A DNA stretch of 30,529 nucleotides from UBA5941 sp021824385 (GTDB taxonomy: Bacteria; Patescibacteriota; Microgenomatia; UBA8517). Position 1 is the first letter of the stretch, and every line of letters starts with the position of its first letter. The translations under genes and the position numbers were made by a program. The stretch covers positions 1-30,529 of the forward strand of contig DAIEQM010000035.1 of the NCBI GenBank assembly GCA_027347685.1, read 5' to 3'. A model generated the notes under the pieces. That model ran no database searches. It saw nothing but the letters and a program-made list of their open reading frames with translations, and was not told where the DNA came from. This document shows, one piece after another, positions 1 through 7,160 of this stretch.

Positions 1-1
1 A

Positions 2-604
2 AATGACCCACTCCTTCCGACTATGAAAAAGTATTCTGGACTTTCTGACTCAGCCCAACCAACGCCAAGTTTACTGCCAAGCGCTACAGTCACCACCACT
101 CCGTTGGAAACGCCAAAACCATCAGTAACTCCGACTACCAAGCCAACTGTTGCTCCTACCGTTAAACCTACAGCAACAGCTTCCCCCAAACCAACACCGA
201 CGCCGTTCACACCACCGACTACAGGAACTCTTGAAGGTGAGGTGCTTTTAAATACAGGATCTACAACTATTATTACCGATCAAACAGCCTCAGGTGGCAA
301 AGCATTAGTAATGAAAACGAACGGCACTGCGAGCGGAGAGATACAGGGTGTCATTCAGAAGCTCATTATACGAACAAAAGCGCAACCATGTCTTGGATAC
401 CCTCATATCAACATAAAGATTGATGGAAAGTACGTTCTTGATTCAAATATACAGTCCACCACATTCACGAACTACCAAACAAACAGCTTGAGTTACTTAC
501 AGTTTACCAATACAAAACACAAAGTTGAGATTATATACAATAACGATGCCTCGTTTGGCTTTTGTGATAGGAACCTCGTAGTTGATTCTGTCTCGATTCA
601 ATAA
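2..604 (+). CDS. Secreted/surface carbohydrate-binding module protein, 5' end outside window
   Basis: The reading frame is open to the left edge with no upstream stop, so the ATG at 23 is probably internal and this is the C-terminal part of a longer exported protein. Counting from that ATG, residues about 10-65 are a Pro/Thr/Ser-rich linker (repeated TPxPTP-like units). They are followed by a roughly 125-residue beta-type domain ending the protein. The signatures ASGGKALVM near the start of that domain and NND...DRNLVVDSVSI at its end resemble calcium-dependent xylan-binding modules of the CBM36/CBM60 type. Known members bind polysaccharide; attachment of this cell to external glycans is an inference. 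No catalytic domain is visible inside the window. Two Cys (CLGYP and FGFCDRN) could form a disulfide in an exported domain. Exact CBM family is uncertain. Confidence 0.6.
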   Translation, partial: NDPLLPTMKKYSGLSDSAQPTPSLLPSATVTTTPLETPKPSVTPTTKPTVAPTVKPTATASPKPTPTPFTPPTTGTLEGEVLLNTGSTTIITDQTASGGKALVMKTNGTASGEIQGVIQKLIIRTKAQPCLGYPHINIKIDGKYVLDSNIQSTTFTNYQTNSLSYLQFTNTKHKVEIIYNNDASFGFCDRNLVVDSVSIQ

Positions 605-639
605 GTACTTCACGAAGAAAATATCTGCTTTACTTCGCT

Positions 640-648
640 TGATATAAT
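640..648 (+). promoter_or_regulatory. Extended -10 promoter, TGATATAAT
   Basis: A perfect extended -10 box (TG-A-TATAAT) lies 41 bp upstream of the GTG start at 690. It predicts a transcript start near 655 and a leader of about 35 nt carrying a Shine-Dalgarno sequence. No convincing -35 box is visible. Confidence 0.6.
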
Positions 649-689
649 AAATATGCGGCAGAAGGTATATTTTGAAAGGAGGGAGTACC

Positions 690-1001
690 GTGAGCGACCT
701 TCCATGCCATATTGCAGTTTCCGGAAAAAGTTTGGTCCGGCTTACGTTTTTTGTAGGCGACGCACAATTCCAAATCGAATTGGAAAAAGCAGAACAACAG
801 GATTTTCGTCATGTAATTGAAAATCTCGAGACTGCTGGTGCATCTGTTTACAACGGAGATGAGGGCACACTCATGATGATGTGTGACAAAGATCAGTTAA
901 AAGTACAATTTAAGCTGGGGGGAAACTATGGAAGCGGAGTGTTCGCCTTTCAGGAAATCATGGAAATTGTCAAAAAGTTTCCAGCACCGCAATCGGTGTA
1001 G
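690..1001 (+). CDS. Hypothetical small protein, 103 aa
   Basis: I do not recognise this protein. The start chosen is GTG at 690, because AAAGGAGG at 675-682 lies 7 nt before it; a more upstream in-frame TTG at 672 would put the ribosome site inside the gene. The protein begins MSDLPCHIAVSGKS and is soluble, with no signal peptide or membrane segment. It appears to be alpha/beta: the stretches LVRLTFFVGDAQFQIELE and QLKVQFKLGG look like beta strands and FAFQEIMEIVKKF like a helix. It is a monocistronic unit with its own extended -10 promoter at 640-648 and a strong terminator right after the stop. Function unknown; confidence is high that it is a gene, low on any role. Confidence 0.75.
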   Translation: MSDLPCHIAVSGKSLVRLTFFVGDAQFQIELEKAEQQDFRHVIENLETAGASVYNGDEGTLMMMCDKDQLKVQFKLGGNYGSGVFAFQEIMEIVKKFPAPQSV

Positions 1002-1012
1002 CAATGGCCTGA

Positions 1013-1050
1013 ATTCCCCTCGAAAAAGTATTTACGAGGGGAAATTTTTT
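1013..1050 (+). terminator. Rho-independent terminator of the 690-1001 gene
   Basis: A seven-base stem CCCCTCG (1016-1022) pairs with CGAGGGG (1035-1041) around a 12-nt loop. AAATTTTTT follows, giving a six-T tract at 1045-1050. Confidence 0.85.
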
Positions 1051-1054
1051 GTGC

Positions 1055-1087
1055 AAAAAAATATGGATACCGAGTTGGTATCCATAT
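1055..1087 (-). terminator. Rho-independent terminator of the minus-strand 1100-1531 gene
   Basis: An 11-bp stem, ATATGGATACC (1061-1071) with GGTATCCATAT (1077-1087), is followed on the minus strand by a run of seven T (A on the plus strand at 1055-1061). It sits directly after the stop of the minus-strand gene and lies back to back with the plus-strand terminator at 1013-1050. Confidence 0.85.
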
Positions 1088-1099
1088 GGGTGGTCGCCG

Positions 1100-1531
1100 T
1101 TACGGCGAGGTTTCGACTTTCAGCAAGTCGCCGATAACACCGAACATCTTGCAACTGACATATGCTGCTTTAAGTAGTCGTTGTTTGCTAATGAAATTCT
1201 TAACTGGACTCAAGCCTACCGTGGCATGATTAAGTCGACTAACATCTCCTTGTGAGGTGATGACTTCAATCGTTACCCGAGTCGCTTCTTCGGGTGTGAA
1301 ATCTTCTGCCAGCTCTTGTAAATTCAACAATGAGCCCATCACGTATCCCGTTCGGCACCAGTCGGTGTTTTCACCGAATTTCAGAATTTCTCCAATGGGA
1401 ACTTGCTTCACTGGGGTTGTCGGGGTGGGCTGCGCGTTTTGTGCGAGAGCCAGATGTGCCCCGTAAAACCATGGCAGGCTCAAGATGGCAAAAAATATGG
1501 CAGTTATCAGACGGCGAATTGACTTGTTCAC
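1100..1531 (-). CDS. Secreted hypothetical protein, 143 aa
   Basis: Not recognised. The N-terminus is a clear Sec signal peptide: MNKSIRR is followed by a hydrophobic core of about 16 residues ending AHLALAQ, with likely cleavage near residue 30. A short Pro/Thr segment (QPTPTTPVKQ) and a mature domain of about 100 residues follow. The mature part has two Cys (NTDWCRTGY and YVSCKMFG) that could form a disulfide after export. The start is GTG at 1529-1531, supported by GGAGG at 1538-1542 six bases upstream. It has the best canonical promoter in the window (TTGACA, 17 bp, extended TGC-TATAGT) and its own terminator, so it is a single-gene unit that is probably well expressed. Function unknown. 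Confidence 0.8.
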   Translation of the reverse strand: MNKSIRRLITAIFFAILSLPWFYGAHLALAQNAQPTPTTPVKQVPIGEILKFGENTDWCRTGYVMGSLLNLQELAEDFTPEEATRVTIEVITSQGDVSRLNHATVGLSPVKNFISKQRLLKAAYVSCKMFGVIGDLLKVETSP

Positions 1532-1572
1532 GGGAGTCCTCCAAATGACTTTCTCACTTAATTACCTAAAAT

Positions 1573-1601
1573 ACTATAGCATAGAATTGCTGTTTTGTCA
1601 A
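1573..1601 (-). promoter_or_regulatory. Strong sigma70-type promoter for the secreted 143-aa protein
   Basis: On the minus strand TTGACA (1601-1596) is separated by exactly 17 bp from TATAGT (1578-1573). A TGC extension precedes the -10 box. Predicted start is near 1566, leaving a leader of about 35 nt with GGAGG. Confidence 0.85.
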
Positions 1602-1623
1602 TCCACTTTGAGGCTAAATAGGG

Positions 1624-2172
1624 TTATGCCACGTCGTCTTTGAGCTCACTGTGAAACTCCTTGTAGAGCTTGTCGAGCTTAGGGTTTATAACAACTTGGC
1701 AATAGCCGTAATCCTTATTTCTATCGTAAAAGTTTTGGTGATATTTTTCGGCCTCATAAAAGTGTTCAAATGGCAGTACATCAGTCACGATTTTGCCTGC
1801 AAATACTTTTGCTTCGTCAAGTTTTTTTATCATGGTTTCAACATCCTTCTTTTGATTATTATTGTGGTAAAAAACAACTGATCGATATTGCGATCCAATA
1901 TCTGCTCCTTGTCTATCGTATGAAGTTGGGTCGTGAGTTTTAAAGAAAATTTCAAGTAGTTTTGTGTATGAAACAACTGAAGAGTCAAAGGTAATTTGAA
2001 TCGCCTCCTGTGCCCCTGTTTCCCCGCTCGATACCTCATCATATGAAGGATTCTCTTTTGTTCCGCCACTATACCCAGATACCACTGTTTCAACACCTTT
2101 AAGGCGTTTAAATATAGCTTCAGTGCACCAAAAACATCCTCCTGCAAAAGTAGCGGTTTCAAGTTTTTCCAT
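1624..2172 (-). CDS. msrA: Peptide-methionine (S)-S-oxide reductase MsrA
   Basis: MsrA reduces methionine-S-sulfoxide in proteins or as free amino acid, repairing oxidative damage. The 182-aa protein has the signature AGGCFWCTEAIF at residues about 10-21, with the catalytic Cys in GCFWC. It also has the family blocks GVETVVSGYSGG, SSGETGAQEAI, KTHDPTSYDRQGADIGSQYRS and EKYHQNFYDRN, and it is full length for the family. There is no signal peptide, so it acts in the cytoplasm. It is the last gene of a minus-strand group after mscL and the 641-aa exported protein, 15 bp downstream of the latter. A TAGAAT box 8 nt before the ATG may give an extra internal, nearly leaderless start. No MsrB partner is present in the window. 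Confidence 0.97.
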   Translation of the reverse strand: MEKLETATFAGGCFWCTEAIFKRLKGVETVVSGYSGGTKENPSYDEVSSGETGAQEAIQITFDSSVVSYTKLLEIFFKTHDPTSYDRQGADIGSQYRSVVFYHNNNQKKDVETMIKKLDEAKVFAGKIVTDVLPFEHFYEAEKYHQNFYDRNKDYGYCQVVINPKLDKLYKEFHSELKDDVA

Positions 2173-2187
2173 ACAAAATATTCTACA

Positions 2188-4113
2188 CTATTCTCTCTCC
2201 CAAATTTCCACATTCGCGTTGCCAAATACTTTCTTAACTCCAATGTCACCAGGAGAAAATGGCAACATTTCGTGGTAATTTTCAATCTGGGTAAGCAATA
2301 TATATTTCGCCTGTGTGTTTTGAAATGCCTTCTTTATGTCTTCACGCGATGTGTTCAATACATCAGTATCATAGAGAATACGCTTCCTACTCAGTGTTGA
2401 AACATATCCTCGATTATTAGAAAAAATGATTGGTTTGTATGATGAGTGGTATTCACATTGTAAACACACGGAATTCGGAACTAAGACAATACCGTCAGGT
2501 AATGATTCCAAAACTTGAAGCCCTTCTAATTCTCCAGGAGTAACCATATAGACAGTTGAAAAACGTGTATATAAAAAAATAAAAACAATAAGCCACAAAA
2601 TTGCCAGGCTCCGTTTATATCCAATGCGCATCATCAAAATGGATGCAACAAATAATACCAATACTAGTATTTTTGCTTTTGTTGAAGAAAAAATGCTTTC
2701 TCCAGCTGGAGTAAGTGCACGTAGCACTATTCCTTCGGTTTTATAGGGCCAATTTACTGTCTCAATTTCAAGATGCGCGTCTTTATTTGAAAATCGGAGA
2801 AGATTATTGTGTTGAATAAATAGTGGAATATTAATTGCCTTGGAAAACGAAATTCCGTTCTCGTGAAATTCCATATCTTCACGATGTATTGGGAGCTCCC
2901 ATTCAGTATTTGCATTCATTTGGCGATCAATTATCGATGGAATCACAATTGAGAGATGATTATTTCTATTTGGTGAAACAAAATATGGTTCATAAAAATT
3001 TGGCGAATACTCTCGCCAGTCAAACACAGATATTTTTTGCTCTCCGGGAACATATCGAATCCCCATTCGATACCTGCTATTTTCGTACCACTCAACCACT
3101 TGTGAACTTCCGAGTAAATCATTTGAAGAAAAATGCATTGGTGGTGTTTCTGTAAACGTATTTCTAAACCAACGCGAAAAATCATTCATAGTGACAACTT
3201 GAACTTCTTCATTTTTACGAAGTTGTGAAACAAATTCTAATTGTTTTGTGTATTCGCCGGTGTATGCACTTGGATCAAAATCAGATTCCAAACCTACTAC
3301 CACCTGACCAAATGAATTATCTGGCTGATGTAAATACACATTTAACAGTTTTTTAAAGTAATCGATATTAAGATTTTTGTCCGTTGTAAAATAATCTTGT
3401 GTGCTAAAAAGACTCGAAGAATAGCCGTTTAACGGATCTCTGTATGCCCACTGAATATTTACAACATCAATTTTATTTTGTGAATCTGCAGGTATTCCAG
3501 CATGGAGCTGAGTGGGGTAAAAAGGCGCGCCCCAATACTGCCCCCAAAGTTGGTAATTATCAGTTGAGAACTGATCACTACACATAAGATTAGCGGTAAC
3601 ACCGTACTTGTCGTGCATATATGAAAGACTGAAGCTGTCAGTCCACCACGACCCCACTGAAGTTGGGTAATATCCAAATGTTTGCTTAAACGAATTAAAC
3701 ACCGTATCGATAATTTTTATGCGATCAGATTGTGCATATCCTGAAAGGAACAATGCGTTGGGATGATACCAATGCTCCGGTTTTTTGTAGGGTACGAGCG
3801 CTTTGTTGGCGAGTGCTTCACTCACTTCTAAAAAGATTCCAAATTCATCTTGTCTGGGAAAATGCGAAACGGTTTCTACAAGCTCTTTATTTTGAAATGA
3901 ATCATAGGTAAAAAGCCATGTTGTCGGCAAGTTAAATGAAGACACCACTTTTTGTTGGGCAGAGATACTTTCAGAGGGGTTTTTTGTATATGAAGAAATA
4001 CGTACTGGGTTGACCACCGTCACAAACTTTTCTGAAGCAAAAGCTGTTTTTGTAAGACAAAAAAAAGAGAGCACAAAACTCAACAAAAAGTATACTTTCT
4101 TTGCAATGTTCAC
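2188..4113 (-). CDS. Exported two-TM protein with deacetylase-like N-terminal half, 641 aa
   Basis: It begins with a signal peptide (residues 1-26, ending TAFA-SEKF). The large N-terminal region of about 450 residues contains PTTWLFTYDSF, SGYAQSDRIKIIDTVFNSFK, GYYPTSVGSWWTDSFSLSYM and CSDQFSTDNYQLWGQYW. This layout resembles polysaccharide-deacetylase/GH57-like (beta/alpha) barrel proteins and suggests work on an envelope or external polysaccharide (inference). Two hydrophobic segments follow (about 482-500 and 503-520). The final 117 residues (525-641) look like the soluble tail of GT-C-type membrane proteins, including AKYILLTQIEN and VFGNANVEIWERE. Translation starts at GTG 4111-4113, overlapping the mscL stop as GTGA, so it is probably translationally coupled. 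Exact enzymatic role is unknown; I see no clear NodB metal triad. Confidence 0.7.
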   Translation of the reverse strand: MNIAKKVYFLLSFVLSFFCLTKTAFASEKFVTVVNPVRISSYTKNPSESISAQQKVVSSFNLPTTWLFTYDSFQNKELVETVSHFPRQDEFGIFLEVSEALANKALVPYKKPEHWYHPNALFLSGYAQSDRIKIIDTVFNSFKQTFGYYPTSVGSWWTDSFSLSYMHDKYGVTANLMCSDQFSTDNYQLWGQYWGAPFYPTQLHAGIPADSQNKIDVVNIQWAYRDPLNGYSSSLFSTQDYFTTDKNLNIDYFKKLLNVYLHQPDNSFGQVVVGLESDFDPSAYTGEYTKQLEFVSQLRKNEEVQVVTMNDFSRWFRNTFTETPPMHFSSNDLLGSSQVVEWYENSRYRMGIRYVPGEQKISVFDWREYSPNFYEPYFVSPNRNNHLSIVIPSIIDRQMNANTEWELPIHREDMEFHENGISFSKAINIPLFIQHNNLLRFSNKDAHLEIETVNWPYKTEGIVLRALTPAGESIFSSTKAKILVLVLFVASILMMRIGYKRSLAILWLIVFIFLYTRFSTVYMVTPGELEGLQVLESLPDGIVLVPNSVCLQCEYHSSYKPIIFSNNRGYVSTLSRKRILYDTDVLNTSREDIKKAFQNTQAKYILLTQIENYHEMLPFSPGDIGVKKVFGNANVEIWERE

Positions 4114-4430
4114 TTTTTTGATGTCTTCTTTTCTAGTCCTAAGAGCTTAACTCCGTAATATACGATTGCCGCAATCACGATAAAGTCAACAATATTCCCC
4201 ACAAATCCGCCCCACATGAGTTTCGCTTTACCCACCATTAAGTAACGCTCACTCAAAGCTCCTACTCCTCCCAATAATAGTCCGATCAGCGGATTCAAAA
4301 TATCATTCACGAGGGACGAGATGATCTTAACGACCGCACTACCCAAAATAAATGCAACTGCAAGGCCAACAACACCTTGTTCTTTCACGAAGTTACTGAA
4401 ATCTTTCAATTCATTTTTCATCTGTTTCAT
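4110..4430 (-). CDS. mscL: Large-conductance mechanosensitive channel MscL
   Basis: MscL is a homopentameric membrane channel that opens under tension to release solutes during hypo-osmotic shock. The 106-aa protein matches the family in order: an amphipathic N-terminus (LKDFSNFVKEQG), TM1 (VVGLAVAFILGSAVVKIISSLVND, with the pore-lining small residues), ILNPLIGLL, a short periplasmic loop (GALSERYLMVGKAKLMWG) and TM2 (NIVDFIVIAAIVYYGVKLLG). It is shorter than E. coli MscL (136 aa), mainly in the loop and C-terminus. The ATG at 4428-4430 is preferred over the upstream TTG because GGAAGGTG lies just before it. It heads a minus-strand operon with the 641-aa exported protein and msrA. Confidence 0.95.
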   Translation of the reverse strand: MKQMKNELKDFSNFVKEQGVVGLAVAFILGSAVVKIISSLVNDILNPLIGLLLGGVGALSERYLMVGKAKLMWGGFVGNIVDFIVIAAIVYYGVKLLGLEKKTSKK

Positions 4431-4453
4431 TTCACCTTCCAATTCTTCGCATT

Positions 4454-4462
4454 AGTGTAGCA
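4454..4462 (-). promoter_or_regulatory. Extended -10 promoter for mscL, TGCTACACT
   Basis: Minus-strand TGC-TACACT predicts a start near 4447 and a 17-nt leader that includes the GGAAGGTG ribosome site. It lies back to back with the plus-strand promoter at 4469-4477. Confidence 0.6.
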
Positions 4463-4468
4463 AAATTT

Positions 4469-4477
4469 TGATACAAT
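4469..4477 (+). promoter_or_regulatory. Extended -10 promoter, TGATACAAT, predicting a leaderless mRNA
   Basis: TG-A-TACAAT ends exactly 6 nt before the ATG at 4484. The predicted transcript start therefore coincides with the A of the start codon, and no Shine-Dalgarno can exist. Confidence 0.6.
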
Positions 4478-4483
4478 TTGTGA

Positions 4484-5743
4484 ATGAGATTTCCTTCCAA
4501 ACACGCAGTCATCGTGGTTCTTCTGTGGGCGTTTGCTCCACTTGCGTGGTTTCTTATGTGGCGGGACAAAAAATACCACAGCTGGTTCCCAAAACTCTTG
4601 TGGATAAACGGAATCATCTTTGGAGTGATATTCATTACTCAGTCATTCATGGCAATCCCCAGACTCAACACGGTTTACGACGCCCTTCATATCCATGTCC
4701 CCTCATATGTACATCCAACTGCAATTCTTTTGGTTTTATTGTTTCTTGCTGGTCAAATTCTGGTCGGGCAATTATTGCAGCAAAAACTCAATCGAAAAAA
4801 GGGTGATGCTCAAAAGCATTTTGCCGACAAATTAGTTTTTCCTATCATTATTATTTTTGCGCTCGATGGAATACTCGGTATCATCACGGGGTTACTCACC
4901 ACACTCACGCCGGCTGCCCTGCTACAACCTGCAGTTAAACATTTTTTTTCACTCCCCACTCCTCCTGCAATAATTTCAGTTGTTCCCACGACACCTCCAG
5001 TTTTACCGCTGTATCCAAGCCCTACCCCCGTCAAAACTCAAAAACCCTTGAGCTTTTCAGAAATGAATTCAAAATATGGCCCTTGTACCAGGCTTCCAAC
5101 CCTTATGTACCACCATATTGAGGATCTGACACTCGCAAAAAAGCTGGGGCAAAGCGGGCTTGCCGTTTCTCCCGCTTACTTTGACTCACAAATGAACTAC
5201 CTCGCCACTCATGGTTATCAAACAATTGATCCCCAAAAATTAGTGAGTTTTTTCCAGTCAGGGGCGGCAATTTCTGCAAAATCTGTTCTTATCAGTTTCG
5301 ATGATGGATATGACGACTTTTATACCAATGCTTACCCAACGCTAAAAAAATATAATCTTAAAAGCATTCTGTTTCTCCCCACTGGACTGGTTGGGAATCC
5401 AGGTTACCTGACTTGGAGTGAAATCGAGGAAATGCACGCAAGCGGACTTGTTTTATTTGCGAACCATACCTGGAGCCACAAGCCCATGAACGCAAAAGAC
5501 GCTGAAGTTGAAATGGAAATCACCACCGCAGACCGAGAACTCAGTGAACATGGGCTCAATAATCCTAAAATATTTGCTTATCCTTATGGAACTGTTGGTC
5601 AGTTTGCACAAACACTTCTGAAGAATTTAGGATATAAAGCAGCATTCACCACTCATTCAGGTTCGGTACTTTGTACTCAAATGAGCCTCACACTTCCCCG
5701 CGTTCGTATCGGGAATGAACCTCTTTCTGGTTATGGTTTCTGA
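4484..5743 (+). CDS. Membrane-anchored polysaccharide deacetylase (NodB/CE4-like)
   Basis: The 419-aa protein has about four membrane segments in its first 145 residues (around 8-26, 38-55, 78-98 and 117-140). A Pro-rich linker (about 158-185) follows, then a NodB-type domain from about 200 to the end. Visible signatures are LPTLMYHHIE (205-213), ISFDDGYDDFY with the two Asp of the TFDDG motif at 273-274, and HTWSHKPM with the metal-binding His pair at 328 and 332. FAYPYGTVG and LPRVRI follow. CE4 enzymes remove N- or O-acetyl groups from glycans using a divalent metal; the catalytic domain should lie outside the cytoplasmic membrane (inference from topology). It is divergent from mscL. The promoter places the transcript start at the ATG. 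The C-terminus is short (ends SGYGF) but the domain looks complete. Confidence 0.88.
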   Translation: MRFPSKHAVIVVLLWAFAPLAWFLMWRDKKYHSWFPKLLWINGIIFGVIFITQSFMAIPRLNTVYDALHIHVPSYVHPTAILLVLLFLAGQILVGQLLQQKLNRKKGDAQKHFADKLVFPIIIIFALDGILGIITGLLTTLTPAALLQPAVKHFFSLPTPPAIISVVPTTPPVLPLYPSPTPVKTQKPLSFSEMNSKYGPCTRLPTLMYHHIEDLTLAKKLGQSGLAVSPAYFDSQMNYLATHGYQTIDPQKLVSFFQSGAAISAKSVLISFDDGYDDFYTNAYPTLKKYNLKSILFLPTGLVGNPGYLTWSEIEEMHASGLVLFANHTWSHKPMNAKDAEVEMEITTADRELSEHGLNNPKIFAYPYGTVGQFAQTLLKNLGYKAAFTTHSGSVLCTQMSLTLPRVRIGNEPLSGYGF

Positions 5744-5794
5744 GGCATCCCAAAGAGGCGGATGTAAGTCGTTCTTTTATATTAGGTGAGTTTT

Positions 5795-5803
5795 TGGTAT
5801 AGT
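5795..5803 (+). promoter_or_regulatory. Extended -10 promoter for rpsU, TGGTATAGT
   Basis: TG-G-TATAGT predicts a transcript start near 5810 and a leader of about 53 nt that contains AGGAGG at 5847-5852. Confidence 0.6.
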
Positions 5804-5862
5804 ACCTAGTGTAAAGTGCAGTGACTTCAGAGTAGTGAAAATGAATAGGAGGCGAATTTTTT

Positions 5863-6057
5863 ATGGTTGTTGTTAAAAAACAAAAAGGCGAAAGCGACGA
5901 CAAACTTATTGCTCGATTCAGGAAGAGAGTTCTCTCTTCTGGGCTTCTATTGGAATATAGAGACCGAGAGCGTTACAAGAAAGAATCGGAAAAACGAAAA
6001 GAAAAGAAATACAAAATGAACTTCCAAATTGAGCTTGAAAAAAAGCGAAATAGTTAA
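5863..6057 (+). CDS. rpsU: Small ribosomal subunit protein bS21
   Basis: bS21 is a small basic 30S protein near the mRNA exit/anti-Shine-Dalgarno region. The 64-aa product carries the family pattern: KGESDDKLIARFRKRV, then GLLLEYRDRERYKKESEKRK and a basic tail. That matches the bS21 layout of an acidic N-terminal patch, RxRRxV and a Y-K-PSxKRK-like stretch, with Pro replaced by Glu (KKESEKRKEKK). AGGAGG at 5847-5852 lies 10 nt before the ATG, a slightly long but workable spacing. Transcription is from an extended -10 promoter at 5795-5803. Its stop lies 3 bp from the stop of convergent rnhB, so the two transcripts probably overlap at their 3' ends. Confidence 0.9.
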   Translation: MVVVKKQKGESDDKLIARFRKRVLSSGLLLEYRDRERYKKESEKRKEKKYKMNFQIELEKKRNS

Positions 6058-6060
6058 CGC

Positions 6061-6714
6061 TTAGTATTCACTCACATTTTGTACAATATTTCTCACGTAT
6101 AGTTTTCGATGATGTTTTGTCGTGCCAAATTTTCGGATTACATCTTGATGTTCTTTCGTGCCATATCCTTTATTTTTGGACCATAAATATTTCTTGTATA
6201 TAGACTTCCCACCGAGTTTTTTCATGAGATTATCTCTGTAGACTTTTGCAATAATACTTGCAGCTGCAATATGCATATTGAGCCTATCACCATGCACAAT
6301 GGGCTCTTGTTTCTCTTGTGGATAATGGTCGACTTTCGGGATGAAAAACGCATCAATGAGTAATTTCTCTGGAACTAGATCCATTCCCTGAAGTGCGAAT
6401 TTAATAGACGAACGAAATGCGAAGTTTGTGGCTTTTACAATCCCCAATTTATTAATTTTAGTTACACTCCCCACTCCAATTCCAAATGCCAAAGCATTCA
6501 TTAGTAACCATTGGTTTGCTCGTTCTCTTTGAAGCGCCGACAACAATTTTGAGTCTCGGATGACAATTCCATCAATCTTCCAACTGGGAATATTTTTTCG
6601 TACTTCACATCTAAACAAGTTCGACTTCGGTAATACTATTGCGCCGGTTACAACAGGCCCTGCGAGAGCTCCCCGACCGACTTCATCTGTTCCCACAAAA
6701 TGCGATTGTGACAT
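6061..6714 (-). CDS. rnhB: Ribonuclease HII
   Basis: RNase HII cuts RNA in RNA-DNA hybrids and nicks at single ribonucleotides embedded in DNA. All key motifs are visible in the 217 residues: GTDEVGRGALAGPV (residues 8-21, first Asp and Glu of the DEDD metal site), IRDSKLL, LLIDAFF (third Asp), HGDRLNMHIAAASIIAKVYRD (fourth Asp) and KNKGYGTKEH. Length is typical. The start ATG at 6712-6714 is only 23 bp from the divergent ATG at 6738. A minus-strand TACAAT box (6725-6720) five bases before the start suggests a leaderless transcript. Confidence 0.97.
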   Translation of the reverse strand: MSQSHFVGTDEVGRGALAGPVVTGAIVLPKSNLFRCEVRKNIPSWKIDGIVIRDSKLLSALQRERANQWLLMNALAFGIGVGSVTKINKLGIVKATNFAFRSSIKFALQGMDLVPEKLLIDAFFIPKVDHYPQEKQEPIVHGDRLNMHIAAASIIAKVYRDNLMKKLGGKSIYKKYLWSKNKGYGTKEHQDVIRKFGTTKHHRKLYVRNIVQNVSEY

Positions 6715-6719
6715 TGTAT

Positions 6720-6729
6720 ATTGTATTAT
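6720..6729. promoter_or_regulatory. Overlapping divergent -10 boxes between rnhB and the 6738 gene
   Basis: Minus-strand TACAAT (6725-6720) and plus-strand TATTAT (6724-6729) overlap in a 23-bp divergent spacer. They place predicted starts at or within 2 nt of the two ATGs. Neither has a clear -35 box, so confidence is moderate. Confidence 0.45.
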
Positions 6730-6737
6730 TAGTGATC

Positions 6738-7157
6738 ATGAAAGAACGTACCAATTTACCGTATTCTCCATTGGATGAAAAGTTATTGTCACTCGGTTTG
6801 GTCGCAAATAAAAAGGGTGACGATCATACCTCTCTGTATATCTCTATACCCTCTGAAAAACTAGCACGACTACAATTTACGGAAGAATTGAAACTGTATT
6901 CTGAGTTGACGATTAAGTTCCTCAACTCCACTGATGTATCAAATGGAGAAATAAAGTTACCGAAAGACGCATACAATTTGGCTAATTTTGAAGATGCATC
7001 TTTTTCAGCAAAAGGGGAAGGCTCTCAAATGCTTATGCCACTTTTGAACGGAATATACGATAGATTAAGTCTTTCAAATAGTAGTATTCAAAAGAATCAA
7101 TTAGTTTTTTCGGCTACGGAAAAAACAATCTATATTTTTCCAACCGTACCAGCATAA
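6738..7157 (+). CDS. Hypothetical protein, 139 aa
   Basis: Not recognised. The start is taken as ATG 6738 (MKERTNLPYS) because the open frame upstream overlaps rnhB and its promoter. The protein is soluble, without signal peptide or membrane helices. It has alternating strand-like and helix-like segments (LYISIPSEKLARLQFTEELK, LTIKFLNSTD, LVFSATEKTIYIFPTVPA). The gene stops 3 bp before the kinase-fold gene at 7161, so the two are almost certainly one operon and possibly functional partners. No ribosome site is visible and a -10-like TATTAT lies 8 nt before the ATG, consistent with a leaderless mRNA. Confidence 0.7.
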   Translation: MKERTNLPYSPLDEKLLSLGLVANKKGDDHTSLYISIPSEKLARLQFTEELKLYSELTIKFLNSTDVSNGEIKLPKDAYNLANFEDASFSAKGEGSQMLMPLLNGIYDRLSLSNSSIQKNQLVFSATEKTIYIFPTVPA

Positions 7158-7160
7158 CCT

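Noticed and set aside
23..604. The ATG at 23 as the true start of the first gene
   Set aside because: The frame stays open to base 2, no ribosome site or -10 box precedes the ATG, and the protein would lack a signal peptide before a secreted-type linker. It is more likely the 3' part of a longer gene.
672..689. In-frame TTG at 672 as start of the 690-1001 gene
   Set aside because: The AAAGGAGG ribosome site would then lie inside the coding region. GTG at 690 has correct spacing from it.
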